The notes below the pieces were generated by a model. It was not told the origin of the DNA, made no database searches, and was given only the letters and a program-made list of their open reading frames with translations. A program made the position numbers and the translations under genes. Source: Euclidia mi (taxonomy: Eukaryota > Arthropoda > Insecta > Lepidoptera > Erebidae). From it: a stretch of DNA of 64,000 bases. Positions 29,722 through 40,175 of this stretch are shown here, piece after piece. The DNA lies in NCBI GenBank assembly GCA_944739405.2, contig OX123209.2, forward strand, positions 14,092,217-14,156,216, in the 5' to 3' direction. Numbering within the stretch: the first letter of the stretch is position 1; every line of letters begins with the position of its first letter.

Positions 29722-30280
29722 CTAGACAATATCACTTAAAGCCATGCCTTTTAGGGATTTAACCCAACTCAAGGCAACATAGCATTGGCCTTCAGCAAAG
29801 ATTTTAGGCCCTAGGTCGATTACCGCAGCACTAAGTTTACATCCTTGCAACTTGTGTACCGTCACAGCCCAACTCAATATGACTAGCAACATCCGCCTCT
29901 CTATATCACCATAACCCCGATTGCCTTGATAGGTCGCTGTCACTAGAGCTATGGAAATGTATCCATCATCATCTTTAAGACGCACTGCTATTGATGGATC
30001 ATCAAATAATATCAAAATGGCATCAGGCAGTTCACCTGGCTTAAGTTGATCTCTTTTTAGTGTCGGACATTTAAATCCTTTAGGACATTCCATCCGTTAT
30101 TGACATATTTCTCCGGAGCATAATACGAGAGCTCACAGCCAATTCAGTAGTATGTACAAGTCCGCCGCATTTGTTTGGATCAGCCGGAGCAGCATTTGCG
30201 GAGGGCGTCCTTCCGTATGTGGCTGATTCCCTAGACTCATCTCTCTCTTGCAGCATCAAGCCTAAGCCCATAGGCACACA
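29722..30280 (-). pseudogene. Helitron helicase C-terminal fragment
   Basis: On minus: CGGLVHTTELAVSSRIMLRRN, a break, then LPDAILILFDDPSIAVRL, then LSWAVTVHKLQG (motif V of SF1 PIF1-like helicases) and VIDLGPKIFAEGQCYVALSWVKSL. In the last motif the usual arginine finger of YVALSRV is a tryptophan (YVALSWV), which alone should kill ATP hydrolysis. One frameshift near 30090. Order and distance exclude that it is the missing half of the Helitron at 22.6-25.0 kb. Confidence 0.85.
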
Positions 30281-30503
30281 GAATAAAAGTACCTACTAGA
30301 CTAGACTGATACCAGCAGAAAACTTATCACTAAAATAATTGAAGAATCTATCTATAAACAAACTATTAATTAGCCCAAAACTTAGAGTAAATGGAGTATC
30401 TCTCATTAAAAAGTAACAAATAAATAAAAGAGTAGTTAACACAAAACCTGAAGTAAACGAACGAAGTACCTAACACTAAAAAGTATGAAATAAAAATAAT
30501 AAG

Positions 30504-31096
30504 AAAAAAATACGAAAATGAAAACTTAAAAATCGCAACAAAAATGTTAACTAAGTACGTATTTAGTTTCTTTTTAAAAAAAAGAGAACCGCCTTAAAAA
30601 AATCGACCCACTGAAAAGTGCCAAATAATTTTTACATACGCTACCCCTAATCCTCTCAAATTTCCTTTCAAATTTCTCCAAAAAACTAATTACTAAATTA
30701 AACTAAATGCTTAGTTTTTGAAGTCGGTGCCAAACCAACAAAACAAAAAGAATACTGGCAAACAGAGAAAATAATACGACGAATGTATCAAATCAATAAA
30801 GCCTCAAAAAATGCGCTGGTTTGGAAAGGATGACGCCAAACAATAGGATTTTAGAGGGATTTGGTTTGGCACCGACTTCAAAAACGAAGTATTTAGTTTA
30901 ATTTAGTAATTAGTTTTTTGGAGAAATTCGTAAGGAAATTTGAGAGAATTAGGGGTAGCGTATGTAAAAATTATTTGGCACTTTTCAGTGGGTCGATTTT
31001 TTTAAGGCGGTTCTCTTTTTTTTAAAAAGAAACTAAATACGTACTTAGTTAACATTTTTGTTGCGATTTTTAAGTTTTCATTTTCGTATTTTTTTT
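30504..31096. repeat. Long imperfect palindrome, arms of about 235 bases
   Basis: Left arm 30504-30738, right arm 30861-31096, spacer 122 bases. The arms are complementary with few differences: for example TACGTATTTAGTTTCTTT pairs with AAAGAAACTAAATACGTA, and GAAGTCGGTGCCAAACCAA pairs with its complement at 30861-30879. No coding content. It could be a foldback transposon or an inverted duplication. Confidence 0.85.
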
Positions 31097-32117
31097 ATAT
31101 GTTACACATGCTGCCTGAGCTTTGTGATGCCAGATACATTCGTAACATGCCAATTAGAGATACTTATTATTTTATTTATAACTCATGTATTTTTTATTAT
31201 TTATCTACCTATTATGTAATAAATAATATGGTATAAATCTTTATACCAACTATTACCCATTGTACCTAATATAAAAACAGATACCTAGTACTTTTACCTT
31301 TTTTTTAAGATTGTTAAATCACCTAATTCCTCCACCTAAAAAATAAACATAAAAACAACTACAACACCTGCGTATAATATGTATATAAACGGTGTATTTA
31401 CCTTAACGTACGGCGTTTCGGTTCCTACTTATTACAATTGAGGTCTTTCTACGGATGGACACTAAATTGTGCATTTACCCTATCGTAATGTCGGCGCATG
31501 AGAACCGCGTGCGAGGGAGATAGCTGCGACTGCACGGGCCGCGGGCTACTCGACCGGGCCAGGCCTCCGTCACTGGCTCAAATTCGCGCGATAAATACCT
31601 ACCATTTCGTGTATCCATATGGATACAAACGACAGAGGGCCGCCGCACGCCCGGCAGCGTGTACGCACGGCACGTTTCCCGCGCTTTCTTCTAGAAATTC
31701 CGAATCCACGAAGTTATTGTACAGTGGATGGGTGTTAAACGCACAAAACAAACGAAAACTTGTTGTTTTTTCATTGCCGAAGGGAAAACGATGATTTATG
31801 TCGTAAGTTATGAATATGATATAAGATTTGATATAAGTGGGTACTTATATAAAATTTCGTCTACAAATTGACACCGTTTATTTTATTTAGAGCAAAGGTA
31901 AGAAAGGAAATACTAGGTATGTAAATGTTCGTTAATTGATACGTTTAGGTTGTTCTACTTAATGGCAGAATCTTATGTACGTATGTACTGTATTGTCTGG
32001 TATTGTGTCCGATAAACGGAAATAGGCAATAGGCCCCTACTACGTACGATTATTAGGTATACATTTTATTTATTTTTATAACATATTGCATACTTATTGG
32101 TAATTTTATTGAATATG
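31097..32117. other. No gene recognised; GC-rich patch with a perfect palindrome
   Basis: AT-rich except 31490-31700. GTATCCATATGGATAC at 31611-31626 is a perfect 16-base palindrome. An open frame over the GC-rich patch has no recognisable features. Confidence 0.45.
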
Positions 32118-32487
32118 TGTGACGTCGCGCCCCGGCGCCCGCGAGCCTCGCTACGAGTGACGCACAGCAGTGGGCCGCCCGCTCGCCCCCTCCTCCTCGC
32201 CGGCCTTATATATACCGGGGACACACGAGGTTTCGTTCCTTTGCCCCGGCCAACACCACAAAGCTGAGTACCTGATCTGAAGACCTGTGAAGTGCCAACA
32301 ACGTACTCACGCCCTGGATAATTGTCTCTTCTGTTCTATGTGTATAACTGGAATTATAACGCGAGTTTAAACTTTCCTGGTGATATTTTTTATTTATTTC
32401 CCGTAAGTCAACCTAATTATCTCTCTTTAATTGCTCGGCGAGTGATCGATCCCGGCTACCCCGTGGAAATCAATCACTCGTGCGACA
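32118..32487 (+). mobile_element. Possible solo LTR (370 bases)
   Basis: Starts TGTGACGTCGCGCCCC and ends TCACTCGTGCGACA, with TATG on both sides (32114-32117, 32488-32491). Inside is a promoter-like stretch: GGCCTTATATATACC (TATA box, about 32205) and TTCGTTCCTTTG downstream. GC-rich promoter, TATA box and TG..CA ends fit an LTR. The short target and a SINE adjacent on the right make it less certain. Confidence 0.5.
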
Positions 32488-32497
32488 TATGTTAACA

Positions 32498-32720
32498 TTT
32501 TTTTTTTTTAATAAAAAGACAACTCCCGCACTAGGAAGAAATTCCTGTGTCGCGGGGGACTTTACAAACATACAACCAACGGACACAATGAACACCCAGA
32601 CTCGAGACAACAATTTGTAGATCACACAAAGTGTTGTCTCGTGTGGGAATCGAACCCACGACACGCGGCGCAGTACCAAGCGGCGAGGCGACCGCTTAAA
32701 CCACTACGCCAACCGTGCAG
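32498..32720 (-). mobile_element. tRNA-derived SINE (type B) with poly(A) tail
   Basis: On minus: CACGGTTGGCGTAGTGG (box A), GTGGGTTCGATTCCC (box B), CAACACTTTGTGTGATC, AGTCTGGGTGTTCATTG, and a tail of about 13 A. Poly(A) rather than (TATG)n, so it likely depends on a different LINE than type C. Confidence 0.85.
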
Positions 32721-33649
32721 TCAATATGTATTTACTAACTGACTCGTGTATTATATAGGTAAGTTTTAAGCAAATAAAAATATGGTTATTTCGCACATTC
32801 GTTTTATTACCAAAATCATCATTAGAACAACCCTAGCGCCTTTGTTCGATGACGCGCTTGTACGTACAGTCACACAATCTGCAACTCTTTGCGTGAGTAT
32901 TTAGGGTACATTTCTCTTCACTGCGAACAACGGCTATTATTATTAAGATTTTGTAGGTGATTATTGCGTAGGTATTTTCGATTTTGTATGGGAGTGATGT
33001 ATCTGTTACGAAGTAACTATTTAGTAATCTGTGACCGGGCGCGGCGCCGGTCGGTGCGGTGCGGGCATATGTTAGATTTTTGCTGGAGTACTGTAGGCTC
33101 TTAAGTCTTAGTTTTAGTATTGCTTAGGTAGCGATTGCTTTCAAAATTACGTAAATATTTTGAAATAGCTCACTTGTTGACTACACAAAGTCCATGTATA
33201 CTGTTTTTAAACACAATTAAAGATACAATTTTTAAGAAGAAAATGTACAACTCCATCTATGACGACTTTTAAAAACAACTATTAACCCCGCCAACATGAT
33301 TAAATTTAAATTATTTATATCCTAAAAGGGCATACACATGTAATTTGACTTGATGTTTTAATAATCTCATAGATGGCGCTGCATTAAAATTGTCTTGATT
33401 CTACTTATATTCAATTAATTATGTATGTCAGCCTAAGTTACTTATATTGCGTGATTTTTATAGTGTAAAGCTAGCTTATAGCATAGTTAACATAATAACA
33501 ACATTCAAATAATATGCATTGTTACATTACACGTTGTTTCAGAATGCGTTGAAGAAATAAAGGTTCTCTGCTTGTTCCCTGTAGGTCATAGCGTGATAAT
33601 ATGTAGCCTATATGTTGACCCGACTTTTTAATAATATTTGTGCCAAAGA
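32721..33649. other. No gene recognised
   Basis: AT-rich, with one GC-rich patch near 33035-33065. No coding signal or repeat I can name. Confidence 0.5.
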
Positions 33650-33805
33650 ACAATGCCCAAAAATGTATGGACACCATCCCCACTCTTGTAGCACTTTAAA
33701 ACCTATGTTAACCGAAGGGCCATGGTCATTTTATCATTTTATTGTATGACAGCGAAACAGAAATGTGCATCCGAAAAAAGTTATATCGACATTAAGAAAC
33801 CGGAA
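33650..33805 (+). repeat. Dispersed repeat, copy 1 (inverted copy at 49185-49350)
   Basis: GCACTTTAAAACCTATGTTA, GAAGGGCC, TCATTTTATTGTA and AAAAAAGTTATATCGACAT are shared with the reverse complement of 49185-49350 at about 85-90 percent. No terminal repeats found. Family unknown, perhaps a MITE. Confidence 0.7.
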
Positions 33806-34189
33806 TCAGTCACAATAATAATTATGTTTCCGATCACGATGCTTTTCTTTTTACTGTGGGATGGTTTAGTTCGGAGTTTTCAAACAACTCTTTAGAATTA
33901 AATGCTGATTCCCGCTCGGGAACAACTCACGGAGCAGATAAGAGTTCATAAATAATTCTGCTGAATATTGGTTTTGTGAGGTTACCATTGACGTTTTTTT
34001 AGGAGTTTTCAAATAAAATACCTTATTAATTACAAATAAAACCTTTATTCGGTGTTTTCAGTATCTATTACAATATTGTCCCAGGCACTGGCTGGCCCAA
34101 GGAAATTCTCTAAACGCCTTCCAATCCCTAACGATGCTGACGGCATGCGCGCAGGCACCAACTGTCCTCATACCCGTCAAACATGAGTC

Positions 34190-34345
34190 AAAGTCAAAGT
34201 CAAAATCCTTTATTCATTTAGATCACAAAGTTACACTTATGAACGTCAAATTTAAAACATTATTACTGTATGCTTCTACATTTACTGCCACGTTCGCAAA
34301 GCAAGGGCGTAGAACCATGAGAAAGAACGGGCAATAAAACTCAAG
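34190..34345 (-). mobile_element. LINE 3' UTR fragment with (TTTGAC)n tail
   Basis: On minus: TGAATAAAGGATTTTGACTT and further TTTGACT repeats, the end of a common lepidopteran LINE. No coding part remains. Confidence 0.6.
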
Positions 34346-34718
34346 GTCTTTTTTTCATCGCCAGGTTTTTAATAATACATAACAATTAAACTTTTGGAAG
34401 GTGCTGCAACTGTTATACCTTCTATGTTACTTGTATATATTTACTGTACATAATACTCAAGCATAATCAAGTTAAATTTTGATGTTCATTTAGTTAGCCT
34501 CCTGAACATAGACATGGTGAAACAGGAGCATCCACTTACATTAGGCACTTAACAATGCAGGCAATCCGCGCAAATGTTCAGAACCATGATGGAAATTATG
34601 AAGTTAAATATCAAAAACAAAATTATACCAGCCCATGAGACCGCCATCGACCAGTCATCGCAAGTAGCACCCGTTCACGAGTATGACGCATGTGCCAGCC
34701 ATCATCCCTCTCGCCATA

Positions 34719-35038
34719 TCAGAGGGACAGGGATGACCCGACACACGACGCCACCACAAGAAATGACATTTTAGTGAGCATGACGACAACGGTATACGAA
34801 CCGGCAGTAAGAAAATTATCAATCTGTTGGTATACTGACCATGAACGCGAATTACCTCCATTTTCCAGATCATTAATATTAGGATAAATTTGTGAAACGC
34901 GTGAAGAAATGCTAATGTCGTACCCATATTTAATTGACATGATACCTTTTGAAATACAACCACCGATCCAACTGATTGATTACAAGATAATAAAATTAAA
35001 CATAATAAATAAATAGTATCTAACGACATGAAATACAT
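34719..35038 (-). pseudogene. Possible remnant of a small secreted protein gene, unknown
   Basis: On minus a frame begins MSLDTIYLLCLILLSCNQS, a good signal peptide with a likely cleavage site near NQSVG. About 25 residues in, the neighbouring frame reads YGYDISISSRVSQIYPNI and GGNSRSWSVYQQIDNFLTAG, which looks like globular protein, and ends SSLSL at 34719. A frameshift near 34975 would join them. I do not recognise the protein. Surroundings are repeats, so chance is possible. Confidence 0.3.
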
Positions 35039-35149
35039 TTAAGGATGTGGTGGCGATTCCAAAAAACATCATTTAATAATTTTATTTCGAACAGAATCAT
35101 ATTTTTATTTAATTAATTATATGTCATGAAAATTTTAATATTATCCACC

Positions 35150-36300
35150 TATTACCTAATAATTATGTGAATACTGAAACAGATTATTTCCAAGCGCATT
35201 TGTCATTAAGATAATCATTTAAATTTTAATAAGCCTTTTGCATTAAACTATTTTTAATCTTTGTCTTAAATGCGCTAAACGGCAAGTCCAAAATACATAT
35301 CGGTATCTTGTTGTAGATACGTAAACTAAGTCCTATAAAAGAATTATGAGTTTTACACAAACGGAAATACGGAACTCATAATTTATGTCTATTTCCTGTA
35401 TTAATTAAGTGAATATCACTATTCTTTGAATATGTATTTATATTTTTACGCACATGCAAAACACTGGAATAAATATACTGAGACGCTTCAGTCAAAATAC
35501 CGATTTCCTTAAATCTGTCCTTGAGCGAAACTCTTGTTCGTAATTGGTAAATGGCCCGAACTGCTCTTTTTTGCAATATAAAAATACTTTCGATATCAGC
35601 AGCTCTACCCCATAGTAATATGCTATATGACATAACACTATGAAAATAGCCAAAATATACCAGTCTAGCCGTATCGACATCTGTTAAACTACGCACCTTC
35701 TTAATGGCATAAGCAGCCGAACTACGTTTCGCTGACAGATATGTAATGTGTGCGCCCCATTGCAACTTCGAATCAAGTGTTATTCCTAGAAACAACGTAG
35801 ATTCAGTTGTTTCCAGTACATCATCATTTAAAACGATGTTAGTACCAAGGTTTCTGACGTTTGGCAAAGCAAACTTAACACATTTGGTTTTTTTGGCGTT
35901 CAGTACTAAGTTGTTTACAGTAAACCATTTAGTCACCTGAATAAGAGCACTGTTTATTTCGGTAAAGTTTTCCTTATTTCTATCTACTTTAAATATCAAT
36001 GAAGTATCGTCAGCAAACAATACCACGTCACAAATCTTTCTCAGGTAAAATGGCAAATCATTAATGTAAACAAGAAACAAGAAAGGCCCTAGAATACTAC
36101 CCTGCGGCACTCCCAATTGTACTGGTAAACCACTGGATTTTGAGCCGTTTGTTTCGACACATTGGATTCTGTTATTTAAATATGCCTTAATAACATCCAA
36201 TGCTTTAGTCTGGACGCCGTAATGTTTAAATTTGCACAAGAGCGTATCATGGCAGACACAATCAAATGCTTTCGAAAGGTCGCAAAACATACCAATAGCA
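35150..36300 (-). pseudogene. 5'-truncated Jockey/CR1-group LINE reverse transcriptase
   Basis: Starts at NAIGMFCDLSKAFDCV (reverse transcriptase motif A), then GVPQGSILGPFLFLVYINDL, VLFADDTSLIF (catalytic DD), LNAKKTKCVKF, FLGITLDSKLQWGAHI, and VIYQLR-type thumb sequence. A stop interrupts after TGNRHKL at 35376, and the protein continues with VPYFRLCKTHNSF to about 35220. Joined at 36300 directly to the DDE_Tnp_4 pseudogene, so it inserted in or next to that gene. Confidence 0.85.
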
Positions 36301-37457
36301 TTCTGGGAGCTCTCCCATGCATTGTAGATGAGCAGTAATATGCCTGAATAGCGCTTATTCCCTGTGCGTTATTCAGTATTAAATACGTATAATAGGTCGC
36401 ATTAGACCTATGTCTTGATAAAATTCGACCCCTTAGAAGAGTGCAATCTTCCGTGCCTATACCGTATTGATTCATAATTGGGCTTGGAGTTGCACAAACC
36501 TCTTTGTTATAGACGCCGCCACGTAAATGTTCGCTGACATAGAAAACTGCCAGTTTTAGATGATATGTCCCCAAGCTAAACAAAATAATATCTTCGTTTG
36601 ACAATTCAGGGAACGGCATATTTATGGACTCGTCAGTCAATGTCTTGAACGCAACCCGCTGCCTGTTAACATTTTCTGCAACAACGTAGTTGACCAAGTC
36701 ATTGTTGATATGAATTCTGTGACTGATTCGTTCTACGAACTCTGTGGCGTAGACACTACCATGAAAAGGCTCCCTGAAGGTGTTGAGAAGCGCTCCAGCA
36801 ATCCGGAAGTCAGTGAAGAAGTGAGGAAGTGATTTATTGAATACCACGTTCCTGAACATTTTAAAGTCGCGTTTAAATCTCCCGTTTATCGCCTCAATAA
36901 CCCATCGGACAATTGTTATTAGACACGATTTATTCGCTTGTTCATTCGTGAGTTGCGTTGCGTTTTTGTCGTCGTGCGTCGTGTTCTGTCTTTTGTAGGT
37001 GGCATGTGAGGCTCATAGCCACATTCTTCGATTGCAGGAATTGAGTCTCTGAAGCCTCTGTCTAATATAAACGTATCATTCTCGAGGAGCAAGTAATGAA
37101 TCGGAGAATAAATGTTATTCATTATATCCTTCATAATCTGAGCGTCTGATGTCCTAGCAGAGTAGGGTTCTAGAATATTTATTATATACCCGTCTGGGCA
37201 CACTAAAAGGAATGGCTTCAATAAGTTTTTGAATTTATGCAGGCTGTATGTTATTTGCTGAACAGGAAATTCTTACTTTTCTGTATATAAATGTATGTTC
37301 CGTCGGATAATATGATGGCTTTTGAATCTCCATATAATGTTCTCGCAATAGTAGTGCTGTGACTTATTATTTCATCTCGGCCGATGTGGTCGTATCCTAG
37401 ATGAAGTGCCACAAAGTCTCTCGTTAAGCACTCTCGGGCTGTTGTAGTGTAGTGCAC
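36300..37457 (-). pseudogene. DDE_Tnp_4 (Harbinger-like) transposase, frameshifted
   Basis: Three frames in order on minus. 37457-37251: ILSDGTYIYIQKSKNFLF (first D). 37221-36919: KPFLLVCPDGYIINI and FILDRGFRDSIP (second D). 36918-36300: RWVIEAINGRFKRDF (E), FFTDFRIAGALLN, IILFSLGTYHLKLA, and a C-terminal RGRILSRH segment. One frameshift near 37235 and one near 36940; otherwise the catalytic triad is complete. The LINE at 35.2-36.3 kb cuts the C terminus and RTE/LINE insertions lie upstream. It is the only Harbinger-like transposase inside the 33.9-kb interval and so a candidate for its founder. Confidence 0.8.
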
Positions 37458-37499
37458 CTCTACCTTATTATAAGTATATAGTTTTAAGTACTATATTGT

Positions 37500-38265
37500 A
37501 AACGAAAGTTATGGTTTTTGAAAAGGAGGAATGCGTTACGGCTTGTAATGTTTTGATCGATGGACACCGAGTGGAACAAGTGAATGAGTTTGTTTACTTA
37601 GGTTCGTTGTTTACAAGAGATGGTAAGAATGAAGAAGATATTGAAAGGAGAGTTAATGCAGGTAATATTGTGAATGTAGCTCTGAAAGCGTTTATGAACA
37701 GTCAAAACGTGTCCAAAAAGGCACGTTTGGCTGTACACAGAGGTGTGTTAGTGCCTACCCTTATGTATGGTAGTGAAAGTTGGGTATGGCAGAAGAGATT
37801 TGAAAGTAAAATAAATGCTGTAGAAATGAGAGCACTGATAAGTATGTGTGGTGTGTCTTTGACCGACAGAGTAAAGAATTGTGTGGTACGAGAGCGGTGT
37901 GGGGTAAAAGAAGATGTAGTGACAAGCATTGAGAAAGGCATGTTAAGATGGTTTGGGCACATGGAGAGGATGGATGACAATAGACTGACAAAGAAGATAT
38001 ATAAGGCAAGTGTGAATGGAACAGGACAATGGGGAAGACCTAGGCGGACGTTCTCTGACCAGATTGGACACATCCTGAAAAAAGAACAAGTCAGAAGTAC
38101 CCTTAACAGAAGAGCATGCATGAGAAACTTGATGGGAGTGAGTGAAGCAAGTGAGGTATGTCAGGATTGTTGCAAATGGCGTTCCGTAGTTTCCCGTTTC
38201 CCGGAGGGGTAGGCAGAGGCCTACCCCTCCGGGAAACAGGCGTGAGTCTATGTATGTATGTATGT
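37500..38265 (+). pseudogene. RTE-type LINE 3' part with target duplication
   Basis: [72 protein letters not shown] and CKWRSVVS: the region after the reverse transcriptase core, open for 233 codons. The end is disturbed by an inverted duplication at 38196-38237, followed by (TATG)n. GTACTATATTGT flanks it at 37488-37499 and 38264-38275. 5' truncated on insertion. Confidence 0.9.
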
Positions 38266-38984
38266 ACTATATTGTTTTTTTTTTTTTTTTTTTTTTCAGC
38301 CAGAGGGCGCGGCACAGTGCTTATCGGCTCCGTGATAATTTGTTTACAAAAAATATAAATAACATCTAATACAAGTGAAATCACAATAAATCATTTAAAA
38401 AAGTTGCATAGAATCAGTGTTAATGTGGACTACATTAAAAATTACTTAAAAACAATAAAAATCAAATGTTGAAAGCATAATCTGAAAGTGAACTTATCGT
38501 AATAATATGTTGATTTAATAGCCTGCAAAAACGCAATTAGTGTTTTATTGAAGTGTTATAATTAGCCAGTGTTTATAAAACAAACAATTATTTGTGCAAA
38601 AGCATATCTATTTGAGAAAAATAAGTGTCTAACAGTGCAAAACTATAAAATAAAAATACAGACACCCACAATTTGCATCACAACAAACAATTTGAACTTT
38701 GGACTCATATCTGTTCGTCTGATTGACAATTCTAAGGACATGAAGGAACCTAAACTAAAAATTAAAGCTCACACGTAACAGTCGGTATAGTCGGATGTAC
38801 ATACGGAGTGGTTAGACATCGTGTTACTCGAAAGTGATCGAGTTCGATTCCGAGTCAAGAAGAAACTTTTTGAACTTGATGAATTCTACGAAACACAAAC
38901 TGCACTAACGTTATAAAATTATTATTAAAATTTAAAATAATTTCAAGATTTTAGTTGGTTAAAATATTTTATTTCTAAAGAAAC

Positions 38985-40175
38985 ATGGAGAGTTTCACTG
39001 AAGCTAATATTACACGCAGAAAACCACGACGAACAAATTCTTTTGATGATATTAGCACAGTGAGAAACACAACTACTGCGCTATTCGATACTACAATGTT
39101 AAGTTTACCCGACACATCTATCAGTAGCCCTTCTCATGAAAAAGAATTACAAATTGAAATAGCAAAGTTGCGAGAGGAACTAGATATAGCAAATAACGAA
39201 ATAGAAAACCTTAACACAGAGAACACTGACTTGAAACAACAACTAGAAAAATACACAAAAATTATTGACTTATATAAAAAAGTTGGTCTTAACCCAACGA
39301 ATGGTACACCATTATCCTCACGAAAGAATAAATTATTAAAATCTAGAAAAATTTTTGATACTGAGAAGAAAGCCAATAAGAAAGAAAAAAGTACAATAGA
39401 ATGTAAGACACACAACACAGTCGACTCATCTTGCTCTATTCATGACGTAATCAAAGACACAGACCAGTACAGAGTGAACGTTCAAAATGAAGCGATTAGT
39501 CACAAAAATGAGACAAAACACAATAATAGGACTGGAAACAAACAAAGAAGAATCATAATTCTGGCAGACCAACAAGGCAGAAACCTACAAAAAGCCCTAC
39601 AATCTCTGATCGGGTCCGAATATTCAATTTTCAGTAAATGGAAAGCAGGTGCACAAATATATGACATATTGGACAAGCCTAACGAAGAACTTCTTTCTTT
39701 GACCAAAAGAGACTATGTCATTGTATTAGGTGGAACAAATGACTGTAACCCTTATAAATTTCAACATTTTCTACACACCTGGATTCAGGATTTGAATAAG
39801 ACTAACATAATAATAAGTGAAATTCCACGTAACAAGTATCTCAATGAGAAGAAATTGAATTATGAGTTGAAGTTTTTATGTAGTCAATATAGACATGCAA
39901 ATTACATAGATATGAACTATAGAGAGTTCATACCCAGGGGAAAGTATTTTGTCAGAAATTTATCTCGAAATCTACTTAAGGAAATTTTGCATATAGATTA
40001 TAAAAAAAAATACAAAGAATATTCCTTGAAGTTATTCAATGATGAAAAGCCAAAAATGATTCATACAAGCACCCAAACATTAAATGGTGATTTTTTTAGT
40101 TCTGTGACCCCTAATGTTCAGACACCTATTTGTGACAAGGAGATAAACAAAAATGATAATTTATTTCGTGAATAA
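38985..40175 (+). CDS. LINE ORF1 with coiled coil and SGNH-hydrolase-like domain
   Basis: 396 residues, uninterrupted. Residues about 48-100 form a heptad-rich coiled coil (EKELQIEIAKLREELD, NEIENLNTENTDLKQQ). A charged linker follows. From residue about 185 comes an esterase-like fold: IIILADQQGRNL (block I position) and YVIVLGGTNDCNP (block III with the conserved Asn). No zinc knuckles. CR1-type LINEs are known to carry esterase-like ORF1 proteins. Its last codons overlap the upstream part of the ORF2 frame by 23 bases. Confidence 0.8.
   Translation: MESFTEANITRRKPRRTNSFDDISTVRNTTTALFDTTMLSLPDTSISSPSHEKELQIEIAKLREELDIANNEIENLNTENTDLKQQLEKYTKIIDLYKKVGLNPTNGTPLSSRKNKLLKSRKIFDTEKKANKKEKSTIECKTHNTVDSSCSIHDVIKDTDQYRVNVQNEAISHKNETKHNNRTGNKQRRIIILADQQGRNLQKALQSLIGSEYSIFSKWKAGAQIYDILDKPNEELLSLTKRDYVIVLGGTNDCNPYKFQHFLHTWIQDLNKTNIIISEIPRNKYLNEKKLNYELKFLCSQYRHANYIDMNYREFIPRGKYFVRNLSRNLLKEILHIDYKKKYKEYSLKLFNDEKPKMIHTSTQTLNGDFFSSVTPNVQTPICDKEINKNDNLFRE

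Noticed and set aside
29475..29725. Cysteine/valine-rich small proteins
   Set aside because: Translation of a TG microsatellite.
22644..30280. One Helitron spanning both Rep and helicase pieces
   Set aside because: On minus the helicase C terminus would come before the Rep part; the order is wrong, so they are two copies.
32636..32720. tRNA gene
   Set aside because: Head of a SINE with poly(A) tail, not a free-standing tRNA.
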